A DNA stretch of 64,000 nt from Anaerobacillus isosaccharinicus (lineage in GTDB: Bacteria; Bacillota; Bacilli; Bacillales; Anaerobacillaceae). A model generated the notes under the pieces. It did not search any database. It was not told the DNA's origin and worked only from the letters and a program-made list of their open reading frames with translations. Below, in pieces: positions 36,916-45,464 of this stretch. The translations under genes and the position numbers were made by a program. The stretch lies in the NCBI RefSeq assembly GCF_001866075.3, contig NZ_CP063356.1, forward strand, positions 1,664,164 through 1,728,163. The letters run 5' to 3'. The stretch's first letter is position 1, and each line of letters starts with the position of its first letter.

Positions 36916-38735
36916 GTGAAATTAAAATCTATAAAATTACGTAATTTTAGAGGCTATAAAGCCCCGATAAGTGTAGAATTTGAAGAATTAACAGCTTTCA
37001 TAGGGAAAAATGATGCCGGTAAATCTACAATTTTAGAAGCTTTAGAAATATTCTTTAATAATTCAATGATTGTATGTGAAAAAGAGGATTTAAGTGTGGA
37101 TGCTGAGGATGAATTTATTGAGATTTCGTGTGTATTCTCAGATCTCCCACAAAAAATTACTCTGGATACATCTTCAGAAACTACTCTAAAAGCTGAATAT
37201 CTTTTAAATGCACATAACGATTTAGAAATAAAAAAGGTTTATAAAGCCACTGCAGCAAAACCAAAACCCAGTATTTATATTGTTTGCAATCACCCTAATA
37301 TTGAACCTTATAATAATTTATTAACTTTGAAAAGAACGGATTTAAAGAAATTAGTTGGGGAGTTAGGTATCGATAGTAGTAAGTATAATGCCAATAATAA
37401 TGCAAGTCTGAGAAGCGCAATTTGGCAGAATGCCAGCGAGTTAAATTTGCAATTAACGGAATTACTAGTTGATAAAGAAGACTCTAAAAAAGTTTACGAA
37501 TCCTTGGACAGATTCCTACCGATTTATTCGTTGTTTCAATCTGATCGACCGAGCAAGGATAATGATAAAGAAGTAACAGATCCGATGGGATTAGCAATTC
37601 AAGAAGCATTAAAAGAACTAAATAGTGAAATCGATAAAATAAAAAAAGAAGTAAGAAATAAGGCTATAGAAACAGCTAATCGTACACTGGGAAAATTGAA
37701 GGAAATGGATAATGAACTGGCTTCTACATTAACACCAGAATTTAAATCTGAACCTAAATTTGATTCGCTGTTTAAATTAACTATTCAGTCAGATGATGGA
37801 ATATCAATAAATAAACGAGGAAGTGGTGTAAGAAGGCTAATCCTTTTAAATTTCTTTAGAGAGAAGTCGAAAGGAAACTTCAAGAAAGTTCATCTCAAAA
37901 TGTAATCTATGCCTTTGAGGAACCAGAAACATCCCAACATCCAAAGCATCAAGAAATGCTGATAAATTCATTCTTGCAATTAGCATATAATACTAATTCT
38001 CAAGTTGTACTAACAACCCATACTCCTGCTTTAGCTGGTTTATTACCATTAGAGAGTTTAAGATTTGTTACGAAAGAAGACGGTAAGAGGATCATTAAAT
38101 TCAATGAAGAAAGCGTGTATGAAGAGATTGCTGATACATTAGGGTTATTGCCAGAGCCAATTAATAATAAAACAAAGGCATTATTATTATTAGAAGGTCA
38201 AGGAGATGTGGTGTTTATACGTCATTTATGTGAGAAGCTTAAAGAAGGGGATGCAATTCCTATAACGCTTCAAGAAAGCGGATTTGCATTTATTCCTACA
38301 GGTGGTTGTGGGAATTTGAAAGCTTGGAAAACATTAAAATTAGCTGAACAATTTAATGTACCATGGTGTGTACTTTTAGATTCAGATTTGCCTACACCTG
38401 AGGCTCAAAAAAATAAAGACACAGTAAGTAATTTAAGAAAACAAGGAATTAAGGCATATTTGACTAGAAAAAGAGAACCAGAGAATTATTTACACTTGGG
38501 TTGTTTTGATTTTTCTTTTACAATTAACGATTATGATGATGCAAAAGTAATAATTAATCAACAAACAGGTGTAGCAAAAGTAAAGGTATTAGAATATTTT
38601 TGGCCTAAAATGTCATTTGAACAAATTAGAGAAATGGAAGGCTTTAGAGATGATGATGGTGAGACAAAATACGAATTCACAGAGATGATATTAGATTTTC
38701 TATCTTTAGTCCGTTCACCAGTACCAGTAAATTAA
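36916..38735 (+). pseudogene. OLD-family ATPase/TOPRIM nuclease, frameshifted
   Basis: The first part (to 37905) has ABC-ATPase Walker A in FIGKNDAGKSTILEALE. The second part (from about 37868) has Walker B in VIYAFEEPETSQHP, a TOPRIM E in LLLEGQGDVVFIRHL and DxD in VLLDSDLPTPEA. The two lie in different frames. Reading E-K, then skipping to ERKLQESSSQNVIYAFEEPE, restores continuity, so a single-base deletion near 37868 is likely; it is not in a homopolymer. The start is the GTG at 36916 behind GGTGGTGG. Intact length would be about 607 residues. No helicase partner is adjacent, unlike Gabija. Confidence 0.82.
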
Positions 38736-38786
38736 ATTTTCTTTAGAAACAACTTCGCTTTCAGTACATAAAGAGATAGAATGATT

Positions 38787-38936
38787 TTTTAATCAATCTT
38801 TTTTATAAAATTAAATCTATATCAAAACAAAACCCCACTCATTTTGATCAATCTTTTTTTCAAAACGGGTGGTTTTCCTTATTATAAAAATAACGTTTTC
38901 AGTAATCTTTTAATCAAACTTTAATCAAAACCAACA
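38787..38936 (-). repeat. Tn7-like left end B (three TnsB-type sites and CCAACA terminus)
   Basis: Three spaced sites match the reverse complement of the right-end repeats: TTTTAATCAATCTTTTTTAT (38787-38806), TTTTGATCAATCTTTTTTTC (38842-38861) and TTTTAATCAAACTTTAATCA (908-927 of the 38 kb line). The terminus CCAACA ends at 38936; its reverse complement TGTTG equals the right-end terminus. Three separated sites is the established layout of Tn7's left end. Confidence 0.85.
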
Positions 38937-39235
38937 TTTCAAGAACAGACTTACACCGAATTTTAATGAATTGGCAAGGTGAATTCACAATTACAAAGTT
39001 GCATATGGGTATTGCTTCAATTGAAATGAGTTATTCCTTCTATGATGTAGATTTAATTAACAGTGAAAAATTGATAGAAGATATTGAAAAGATATATGAT
39101 CAACCTTTTAAGATAGAATATAATCCAATGAAAAAAATAGCTAAATTTTCATTTAAAGTTGAAAGTGAAAACATTAATCATTTTATGAGATTTAAGAATT
39201 TAATAGTAAATATTGACCGAAAAGCAGTAATTTAG
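38937..39235 (+). pseudogene. 3' part of an unrecognised gene abutting left end B
   Basis: An 89-residue frame begins at an ATG at 38966, but there is no ribosome binding site and the same frame stays open upstream through ISRTDLHRIL right up to and into the transposon end. I therefore read it as the 3' part of a gene cut by the transposon. Visible features are mixed alpha/beta (IEMSYSFYDVDL, KIAKFSFKVESENI), with no recognisable family. Its missing 5' part would mark the other junction of the insertion. Confidence 0.5.
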
Positions 39236-39292
39236 TACAATAATCATTGACAAATAACTGCTGATAAAACTATGTTTTTTTATAAAAATACT

Positions 39293-39332
39293 AAAAGTCT
39301 TTCTGTTTTCTACAAAACGGAAGGGCTTTTTT
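39293..39332 (+). terminator. Terminator before 39364
   Basis: AAAAGTCTTTCTGTTTT pairs with AAAACGGAAGGGCTTTT, followed by TT. It ends transcription coming from the truncated gene or the transposon. Confidence 0.8.
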
Positions 39333-39363
39333 GTGTTTTATTTAGAAAGGAGGAAGCTAAATA

Positions 39364-39690
39364 ATGAATAGCGTTAATAGCTTTGATACTAAAGATATTC
39401 AGAAGCTAGTTGAATTATGGAAAGGAAATGTAAAATTCAGTAGAAAAGAAAACAAGATTGTTCAAGTTGAACTATCGAAACGTTATAAGATGAATGTTGG
39501 TGATAAGGAAAGTTCTTTTATCTTAGAAAAAGTAATCACCGGATACAATTTCTTGAAAGTGGAAGGAAGTAAAGAGAGGTTATGCGTTACAGCCACTGTA
39601 AAACCAGTTTCTATGAATGACTTCGAAAATTATTGTTTAAAACTACAAGAAATAGATAGTTATGTTGAAAGTGAGAATAATAATGAATAA
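39364..39690 (+). CDS. Unrecognised small protein
   Basis: A 108-residue soluble protein behind a strong AAAGGAGG. It is rich in lysine and glutamate with alternating beta segments (NKIVQVELSKRYKM, SFILEKVITGYNFLKVEGS, RLCVTATVKPVSM) and a helical tail. No family is recognised. It overlaps the CPBP protease gene by 8 bp, so the two are translationally coupled and may work together. Confidence 0.75.
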   Translation: MNSVNSFDTKDIQKLVELWKGNVKFSRKENKIVQVELSKRYKMNVGDKESSFILEKVITGYNFLKVEGSKERLCVTATVKPVSMNDFENYCLKLQEIDSYVESENNNE

Positions 39691-40312
39691 AAAAAATATA
39701 AGTTATATTTCTATTCCTCTACTATACTTACTAACTGTAACGTTATTAATATTCCACTGGCCAAAGTATTTCATTAATTCAATTACTTTAGAAGTTTTAG
39801 GGGATTGGATATTAGGTATCTATTTAATTTGTTTCATTATCGCAATTGCGTTATTTAAATTTATTGCTGATACTAATAATACAGTACTAATAAAGGTAAC
39901 ATGGGGCATTATTGGGTTTGTATTATCATTATTTACTTTCTACCTTTATGGGGTGTTTTTATATTCAATAAATTATCAAGCAGCACATAATACAAGTTTA
40001 ACATTCGTTGATCTTATAGAGTTTAATCGTTACTTATTAGTTATACCTTTGCTACTTGCTCCGATCTTTGAAGAAATCGTCTTCAGAAGAATAGCAGTAA
40101 ACTTCTTAGAAAATAAAACAAAAAGAGTTTGGTTATCTGCAAGTATTAGCGCTTTGCTATTTTTATTAGTACATTGGCAAGGTTTCGAATCGCTTGTATA
40201 TTTATTTATTGGTCTAATTTTGGTATGGGTTTATAAAAAAGGTGGTTTAATTTCATCAATTATCACTCATATAACGTTAAATATTATAATGTATTTTATT
40301 ATTTTTATTTAA
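39683..40312 (+). CDS. CPBP-family intramembrane metalloprotease
   Basis: A multi-pass membrane protein (about six helices) with the CPBP/Abi signature: EEIVFRR (about residue 130), a second motif in LLFLLVHWQGFESLVYLFIG with the catalytic histidine, and SSIITHITLNI near the C-terminus. The family includes prenyl-protease-like enzymes linked to bacteriocin self-immunity and protein maturation. The start is the ATG at 39683 overlapping the preceding gene; an earlier in-frame start lies within that gene. The substrate is unknown. No bacteriocin precursor is obvious next to it. Confidence 0.85.
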   Translation: MNKKNISYISIPLLYLLTVTLLIFHWPKYFINSITLEVLGDWILGIYLICFIIAIALFKFIADTNNTVLIKVTWGIIGFVLSLFTFYLYGVFLYSINYQAAHNTSLTFVDLIEFNRYLLVIPLLLAPIFEEIVFRRIAVNFLENKTKRVWLSASISALLFLLVHWQGFESLVYLFIGLILVWVYKKGGLISSIITHITLNIIMYFIIFI

Positions 40313-40318
40313 TTAGTG

Positions 40319-40347
40319 TTGTAAATACTAATTAAATGAGATATAAT
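40319..40347 (+). promoter_or_regulatory. Promoter of the CAP-domain gene, shared motif copy 1
   Basis: TTGTAA (40319-40324) and TATAAT (40342-40347) are 17 bp apart. The spacer TACTAATTAAATGAG is also found in the promoter at 62099-62127, so spacer sequence as well as core elements is conserved between two distant genes. Confidence 0.75.
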
Positions 40348-40388
40348 TAAAATAGATAAAATAATTAGTAACAGAAAGGGTGTTAATT

Positions 40389-41638
40389 ATGATTAAACGA
40401 GCATTTATGTTTACTTTAGTACTGTTGTTAGTGTTTACATCAAACTTAGGAGGGGTACTAGCTGGAAGTACGGTTAATCCGTATCAAAATAAGAAACTTC
40501 AAGAATTAACAAGTGGTCAAGAAGAAACATTAATTCAGCTAAACGAGATCAGAAATTCTCTAGGTATTCAAACATTAACTTTAAATGATCTATTAAACAA
40601 AACTGCTCAATCACATTCAAATTACCAATATGAGTTAAATCAAAACACAGGACATGTACAACCGTTCCACAATAGTTTCTTTACTGGAACTTCATTTTAT
40701 GACCGTTTTAACTATTATGGTTATGCAGGGGTAAAAGGTGGCGAAGTAATTGCACCTATTAATATTAATCTGTCTGATAGTCTTGAAAAATTAATTGATG
40801 CACCTTATCACCGTATGGGTATATTAAATCCTAATCATACGGAATTAGGGGTAGGTTTTAATCGTGTAGATGGTGTCCGTTCTGCCTTAGTAATGACTAT
40901 GGGAGCAAATGAAACATATTTAGATAGTACTGTAGTGAAATATCCATATAACAATCAACAAAACGTAAAAATTAGTTGGTTTAATAATGAAAGACCTAAC
41001 CCACTTGAAAGTATTGGTTTAAATCGAGTACATGTAGGCTATCCAATTACATTAAGTTTTGGTGATGCAAACCTAGAAGAATTGATAACAAATCATGCTA
41101 GTTTAAGAGATAGTGGAGGTATTGAGGTTGATAGCTACATTGTTAAATCAACAAATGAAACTACGTTTAAACGTCACGTAATGATTATTCCTAAAACAGA
41201 ATTAAAATCAAACGAAACCTACACTGTAAATGTTGTAGGAGAAAGAAAACTATTTGATGGTCCAAGAGAGCCAGTTAATGAAACATGGTCATTTACAACA
41301 GCAAGACAATTAGAACTTTCTCAAATAGGAATTAGAAATGATCTGAACATGTTTACATTTAGTGTAAATGCTGGTGATTTAAGAAATTTGAATTTTAATG
41401 TTTTCAGAAACGGTCAATTATTCCATTCGTACCGTACTATCAATGAAAGAACATCTCAATTCCGTTCAAATAGAATTGTAGCAGGAGAATATGAAGTAAG
41501 AGTGGATAGTCCGTATTTCTCTAATATCGGTATTCAGAACATTGAAGTAATCGAAGAAAATGGAGTATTGAATATAAAGAATAAGCAACAGAATGACACT
41601 AATCCTAGTCCTGCTGAACCAATTCAACCAACCGAGCC
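40389..41638 (+). pseudogene. CAP-domain secreted protein, 5' part (IS21-interrupted)
   Basis: A signal peptide (IKRAFMFTLVLLLVFTSNLGGVLA) precedes a CAP/SCP domain (about residues 45-180: LIQLNEIRNSLGIQTL, AQSHSNYQYELNQNTGH, ELGVGFNRVDG). Ig-like and SbsA-like beta segments follow, up to a TEP-rich linker. The gene is interrupted by the IS21 element at codon level in QPTEP. Deleting 41639-44474 (element plus one duplication) rejoins it in frame with 44475-44862 as QPTEPEEPTPTEPIDE, giving about 547 residues. The start is the ATG at 40389 behind AGAAAGGG. CAP proteins are secreted; the function here is unknown. Confidence 0.88.
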
Positions 41639-41797
41639 TGATTACAGCCAACGAAATGTACCATCAGTGACATAGTTCTTACCATCGAATGACAAAGAAT
41701 GTACCAGTAAATGCCACGCTGTTTACCAGTTTGCCTTTTGTATAATTAGTGAGCACACCTTCGAGTGTGCCATTTTTTATATAGGAGGTATTTTTGT

Positions 41798-43348
41798 ATG
41801 ATTCATTATCGAAAGATATTGGAATTGCACGATGAGGGGATCAGTCTTAGGGGCATTGCCGCCAGTACAGGTCACTCTCGCCAAAAAATAACAGAGGTTA
41901 TTTCCCTAGCCGAAAAGAAAGGATTAGATTGTCCATTAGAGGAAGAAATGACGGATAAGTGGATTGAGGAATTTCTTTTTCCAGAGAAGAGCTTGGAGGC
42001 TTCTGGTCGAAAACCATTGAACTTTGACTATATTCATGAAGAGTTGGCCAAACCTAATGTGACACTTTCGCTTCTGCATCATGAGTATGAAGCTGAATGT
42101 CGAGCCAGTCAAAAAATACCGTACTCATACCGTAGTTTTTTGCGGCACTATAGCAGGTACGCTGACAAGTACAAAGCTACATTGCGTATTCGCAGAAAAC
42201 CAGGTGAAATAATGGAAGTTGACTGGGCAGGTTCCACATCTTTTATCATTGATAGAGATACTGGGGAGAAGGTTAAAGCCTATATTTTCGTTGCGACTTT
42301 GCCTTGTAGTCAATTCTCTTATGCGGAAGCAAGCTTATCAATGGATTCACAGTCATGGATTAATGCTCACAATAGTGCGTATAAGTATTTTGGAGGATCT
42401 ACACAAATTGTTGTACCGGATAACCTAAAAACGAGTGTAACAAAACATACCACACGTGAATTGATTTTGAATCCTACCTACAGAGAAATGGCAGAATACT
42501 ATAATACAGTCGTTATGCCTGCACGTGTTCGTACTCCGAAAGATAAAGCAAGTGTTGAAGGTTCCGTTGGTGTTATCTCTACATGGATTATAGCAGCATT
42601 AAGAAATACACATTGCTTTAGTATTGATGAATTGAACGAGGAAGTTTGGAAGAAATTAGATGAATTCAATCGCCGTCCCTTTACTCGAAAAAAAGGCTCT
42701 CGATTGTCAGCATTTGAAGAAGAGGAGAAATTTGCGCTTTCTCCTCTTCCAATCGCACATTTTAAAATGTCTGAATGGAAAAAAACAAAAGTACGCCCTG
42801 ACTATCATCTTTCTATCGAGAGCATGTTTTATTCTGTGCCGTACGAATATATTAATCGAGAAGTCGAGGTGAAACTTTCCGATAACCTCGTTGAAATCTT
42901 TTTTAATCATATGCGTGTGGCATCACATAAACGACTATACGGGAAGTTTGGACAATCTTCCACCCTTCGTGACCACATGCCTGATAATCATAAGTTATAC
43001 GTGGATCAAACGCCAGAAACTGCAATAGAATGGGCTGAAAGTATTGGTGCATCAACCTTAAGCGTTATTCGCTATCTTTTAGATACTTCGCAAAATGAAA
43101 AACAAGCGTTACAGTCTATATTTTCTTTGAAAAAGTCTGAGCGTAATTACACAAAATATGAGATTGAGCGTGCTTGCAAAATGGTAGTTTCTATGACTAA
43201 AAGACCTACGGTCAAAAGTATTCAAACGATCTTAAAGAACAACAAAAAAAGTGATGCCGAACAAGAATTGAAACGTCAAACAGATATTAGCAAAAATAAT
43301 TATGGCTTCACACGTGGAGCTTCTTACTATGGAGGAACGGATAAATGA
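41798..43348 (+). CDS. istA: IS21-family transposase IstA (second element)
   Basis: It has an N-terminal helix-turn-helix (GISLRGIAASTGHSRQKITE) and an integrase core: D in IMEVDWAGSTSFI (about residue 136), D in IVVPDNLKTSVTK (about 197) and E in KDKASVEGSVGV (about 237), then a C-terminal beta domain. The ATG at 41798 follows AGGAGGT. The leader carries the hairpin GCACACC TTCG AGTGTGC (about 41752-41770). It overlaps istB by 4 bp. It is the transposase for the element inserted in the CAP-domain gene. Confidence 0.93.
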   Translation: MIHYRKILELHDEGISLRGIAASTGHSRQKITEVISLAEKKGLDCPLEEEMTDKWIEEFLFPEKSLEASGRKPLNFDYIHEELAKPNVTLSLLHHEYEAECRASQKIPYSYRSFLRHYSRYADKYKATLRIRRKPGEIMEVDWAGSTSFIIDRDTGEKVKAYIFVATLPCSQFSYAEASLSMDSQSWINAHNSAYKYFGGSTQIVVPDNLKTSVTKHTTRELILNPTYREMAEYYNTVVMPARVRTPKDKASVEGSVGVISTWIIAALRNTHCFSIDELNEEVWKKLDEFNRRPFTRKKGSRLSAFEEEEKFALSPLPIAHFKMSEWKKTKVRPDYHLSIESMFYSVPYEYINREVEVKLSDNLVEIFFNHMRVASHKRLYGKFGQSSTLRDHMPDNHKLYVDQTPETAIEWAESIGASTLSVIRYLLDTSQNEKQALQSIFSLKKSERNYTKYEIERACKMVVSMTKRPTVKSIQTILKNNKKSDAEQELKRQTDISKNNYGFTRGASYYGGTDK

Positions 43349-44094
43349 TGAATGAGCAGACATTAACCAAACTACACGAATTGAAATTAAGTGGAATGGC
43401 GGAAGCCTATAAGGAACAATCAACTAATAAAGAGTTTCAAAAGTTGAGTTTCGAAGAACGCTTTAGTTTACTTGTCGATTTAGAACATTCCCGTCGTAAG
43501 AGTAATAAGCTTCAACGCTTGATCAATACAGCCACTTTTTTAAACTCAAATGCTTGTATCGAAGATATGGAATATCACGAAGACCGAAGATTAGATAAAA
43601 ATTTGATATTAAAACTGGCCAGCGGTACCTATATCCATGACAGTCACAATATCATATTGAAAGGACCTACTGGTTCGGGAAAAACATTTTTAGCAACTGC
43701 CTTTGGAGTATCTGCTTGTCGACAATTCTATAATGTTAAATACATTCGCTTACCGGAATTATTAGATGAACTGTCTCTCGCAAAATTAGCTGCAGATGGA
43801 AGCTATCGAAAATTGATTAAAAAGTATACGAAAGTAGATCTACTCATCCTTGATGAATGGTTACTAACAGATTTATCAACGAATGAAGCAGCAATTCTAT
43901 TAGAAATCACAGAATCTCGTCATAAGATAGCTTCGACTATTTTCTGTTCACAAATTGACCCTAGTGGTTGGCATATAAAATTGGGGAATGAAACAATTGC
44001 GGAGGCTATTCTAGATCGTATTATCCATGATTCATATCAAATTCTAATAGACGGAGAAGTATCTATGCGTGAGCGTCATGGATTAGGTAGCTAA
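43345..44094 (+). CDS. istB: IS21 helper ATPase IstB (second element)
   Basis: A AAA+ ATPase that assembles on DNA and recruits IstA. Walker A is GPTGSGKTFLATAFG (about residue 112) and Walker B is VDLLILDEWLLTD (about 167), followed by sensor-1 FCSQIDPSGW and the C-terminal ILDRIIHDSYQI. The 249 residues match intact family members, in contrast to the split copy at 22895/26720. Confidence 0.94.
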   Translation: MMNEQTLTKLHELKLSGMAEAYKEQSTNKEFQKLSFEERFSLLVDLEHSRRKSNKLQRLINTATFLNSNACIEDMEYHEDRRLDKNLILKLASGTYIHDSHNIILKGPTGSGKTFLATAFGVSACRQFYNVKYIRLPELLDELSLAKLAADGSYRKLIKKYTKVDLLILDEWLLTDLSTNEAAILLEITESRHKIASTIFCSQIDPSGWHIKLGNETIAEAILDRIIHDSYQILIDGEVSMRERHGLGS

Positions 44095-44101
44095 GTTTAA
44101 T

Positions 44102-44308
44102 ATGGCCACTTTAACGAGAAAGGAACTACGTAAATTAGAAGAGTACTATTATTGGAGTGGTTACAATGACTGGTATCCATTTCCTAAAGAACTAAAAGGA
44201 AAGCTTTTGAGTGTTTATGGAAAGGAGCCTTTACCTTATACCTGGACCGAACATGATATTTGGGAGGGTTCCAGAAAGATGATCATGGAGTACTTCAAAA
44301 ACAAATAA
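44102..44308 (+). CDS. Small third gene of the second IS21 element
   Basis: A 68-residue protein lying 7 bp after istB and inside the IS ends, so part of the element. It is rich in aromatic residues (EEYYYWSGYNDWYPF) and basic. It has no recognised family. A terminator follows at 44327-44373. It may be an accessory or a decayed passenger. Confidence 0.6.
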   Translation: MATLTRKELRKLEEYYYWSGYNDWYPFPKELKGKLLSVYGKEPLPYTWTEHDIWEGSRKMIMEYFKNK

Positions 44309-44326
44309 ACTAATTGAACACAAAAG

Positions 44327-44373
44327 AAAAGTCCTACAAGATTATAAAACTATTAATCTGTAGGACTTTTTTA
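44327..44373 (+). terminator. Terminator inside the IS21 right end
   Basis: AAAAGTCCTACA pairs with TGTAGGACTTTT around a 20-base AT-rich loop and is followed by T residues. Confidence 0.88.
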
Positions 44374-44474
44374 TTCAATGGTAAATACACTGGCGTTACA
44401 TGGTAAAATCCTTGGCATTCGGTGGTAAAAAACATGGCGAGGGTGGTAAATTCGAGTGGCTGTAATCACGAGCC

Positions 44475-44862
44475 AGAAGAACCAACACCAACAGAGCCGA
44501 TTGACGAAGTAGATGAAGAATTACCAGTGAACGATAAATATCCTAATGATTTAAGTGAATTCAGATCATTACCATTTAATCATAATATCGGTGAAAGAAC
44601 ACCTATATCTATTTCTTTTTCTACTGCTTTAGATATGAGTACAGTAAATGAATATTCATTCTATGTTTTTGACGAGGACCAAAATGAAATTGAGTTAACC
44701 TTATCTCAATCTAATGGTGGAAGAACAGTTACTATGCAACCAAAAGAAAGATATGAGAACGGAAAGACATACACTATATTCATTGATAAGAATATGTTAA
44801 GAGCAGCAAATGGTGGAAGAATTAGCACATCATTAATGATCACCTTTACTAGTAATTATTAA
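44475..44862 (+). pseudogene. CAP-domain secreted protein, 3' part
   Basis: This is the C-terminal 128 codons of the gene interrupted by the IS21 element. It holds a TEP-rich linker, then an Ig-like Big_5/SbsA-type domain (ERTPISISFSTALDMSTVNEY, KTYTIFIDKNML). Its natural frame continues from 41638 after removal of the element. The frame also extends into the IS (from about 44422), so a short chimeric product without a signal peptide is conceivable but unlikely to matter. Confidence 0.88.
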
Positions 44863-44863
44863 G

Positions 44864-44900
44864 AATAAAACAGTCTATCTACAAGATAGGCTGTTTTATT
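44864..44900 (+). terminator. Terminator of the CAP-domain gene
   Basis: AATAAAACAGTCTATCT pairs with AGATAGGCTGTTTTATT around a 3-base loop; it is bidirectional in appearance. Confidence 0.88.
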
Positions 44901-44925
44901 TGCATTAAAAATTATTAAAAAGTAG

Positions 44926-45231
44926 GTGATTAAGATTTGGAATAGCACAATTTTAATCTTAGCATTACTTTTCTTGCTAACGGTTATTGTCATTCTAGGT
45001 TATAAAGACAATTTTAATTTTATAAATCGAACTACTTCAAATGTAACAATAAATGAGGAAAATACGAATGGTAATATAATTCATGCAGGGTTAGGATTAG
45101 CGCTAGAAGAAAATTCACCTTTTATAACAACGGAAACTAAAACAGATATTTCAAGGTACATAATTGTTATAGCATTAGGAATTTTCGTAATCGTTATTAC
45201 TCTTATCAAGAGTTTACGAAGGGCTTTCTAA
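44926..45231 (+). CDS. Small two-helix membrane protein
   Basis: A 101-residue protein with an N-terminal hydrophobic helix (STILILALLFLLTVIVILGY), a polar stretch of about 45 residues and a second helix (IIVIALGIFVIVITLI) with basic residues at its C-terminus. It starts at a GTG at 44926 with a weak site overlapping AGTAGG. No family is recognised. A strong hairpin terminator follows, so it is a monocistronic unit just before the sortase gene. Confidence 0.65.
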   Translation: MIKIWNSTILILALLFLLTVIVILGYKDNFNFINRTTSNVTINEENTNGNIIHAGLGLALEENSPFITTETKTDISRYIIVIALGIFVIVITLIKSLRRAF

Positions 45232-45280
45232 TTCTTTTTAATGGTAACTAGATTTCTTTATATATGGCTAAAATAAAGAA

Positions 45281-45321
45281 TTTTTATAGTTAAGGGGGCA
45301 AATACCCCTTTAACTATAAAA
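45281..45321. terminator. Strong hairpin after 45231
   Basis: TTTTTATAGTTAAGGGG pairs with CCCCTTTAACTATAAAAA around an eight-base loop, with A/T ends on both sides. Confidence 0.88.
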
Positions 45322-45376
45322 ACACGTTTTAATGGCAAATACATAGCTTTAAACACTATTTTTATAGGTTACAAAT

Positions 45377-45424
45377 AAGAGCTTTTAAATGTGCTAAAAA
45401 TTACTTTTTGGTACATTTAAGGGC
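45377..45424 (+). promoter_or_regulatory. Inverted repeat in the sortase leader
   Basis: AGCTTTTAAATGTGC and GTACATTTAAGGGCT form imperfect arms about 40 bases before the sortase start. It could be a terminator-like attenuator, as T residues follow (CTGTTTTTATG). Confidence 0.45.
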
Positions 45425-45464
45425 TGTTTTTATGCCACTTTTAAAAGTAGGTAAGGAGGTATTC

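Larger units (their letters stand above)
10079..38936 (+). mobile_element. Tn7-like transposon at attTn7, with tnsABCDE and defence cargo
   Basis: The right end TGTTGTAG starts at 10079, 22 bp after the glmS stop, as Tn7 does in known genomes. The distal boundary given here is the three-site left end closing with CCAACA at 38936. A second left end closes at 32141, so a shorter 10079-32141 version is equally defined by ends. The five bases outside the right end (ATGGC, 10074-10078) do not match those outside either left end (GCATA, TTTCA), so no simple single insertion is preserved. The cargo is Shedu, Gabija-like, type III R-M and an OLD-family gene, plus three internal mobile elements. Confidence 0.82.
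41639..44468 (+). mobile_element. IS21-family element with 6-bp target duplication CGAGCC
   Basis: The ends TGATTACAGCCA (41639) and the inverted TGGCTGTAATCA (to 44468) are exact over 12 bp. Direct CGAGCC flanks lie at 41633-41638 and 44469-44474. Behind each end are three to four further copies of a spaced TACCA...TG(A/C)CA motif about every 20 bp, typical IS21 multiple terminal repeats. istA, istB and a small third gene are intact. It is unrelated at the ends to the IS21 element at 21233-27595. Confidence 0.93.

Noticed and set aside
10079-38936. A CRISPR-associated Tn7-like transposon (CAST)
   Set aside because: I found no cas genes and no regularly spaced repeats in the window. The element has tnsD and tnsE and sits at the normal attTn7 site, so RNA-guided targeting is not supported.
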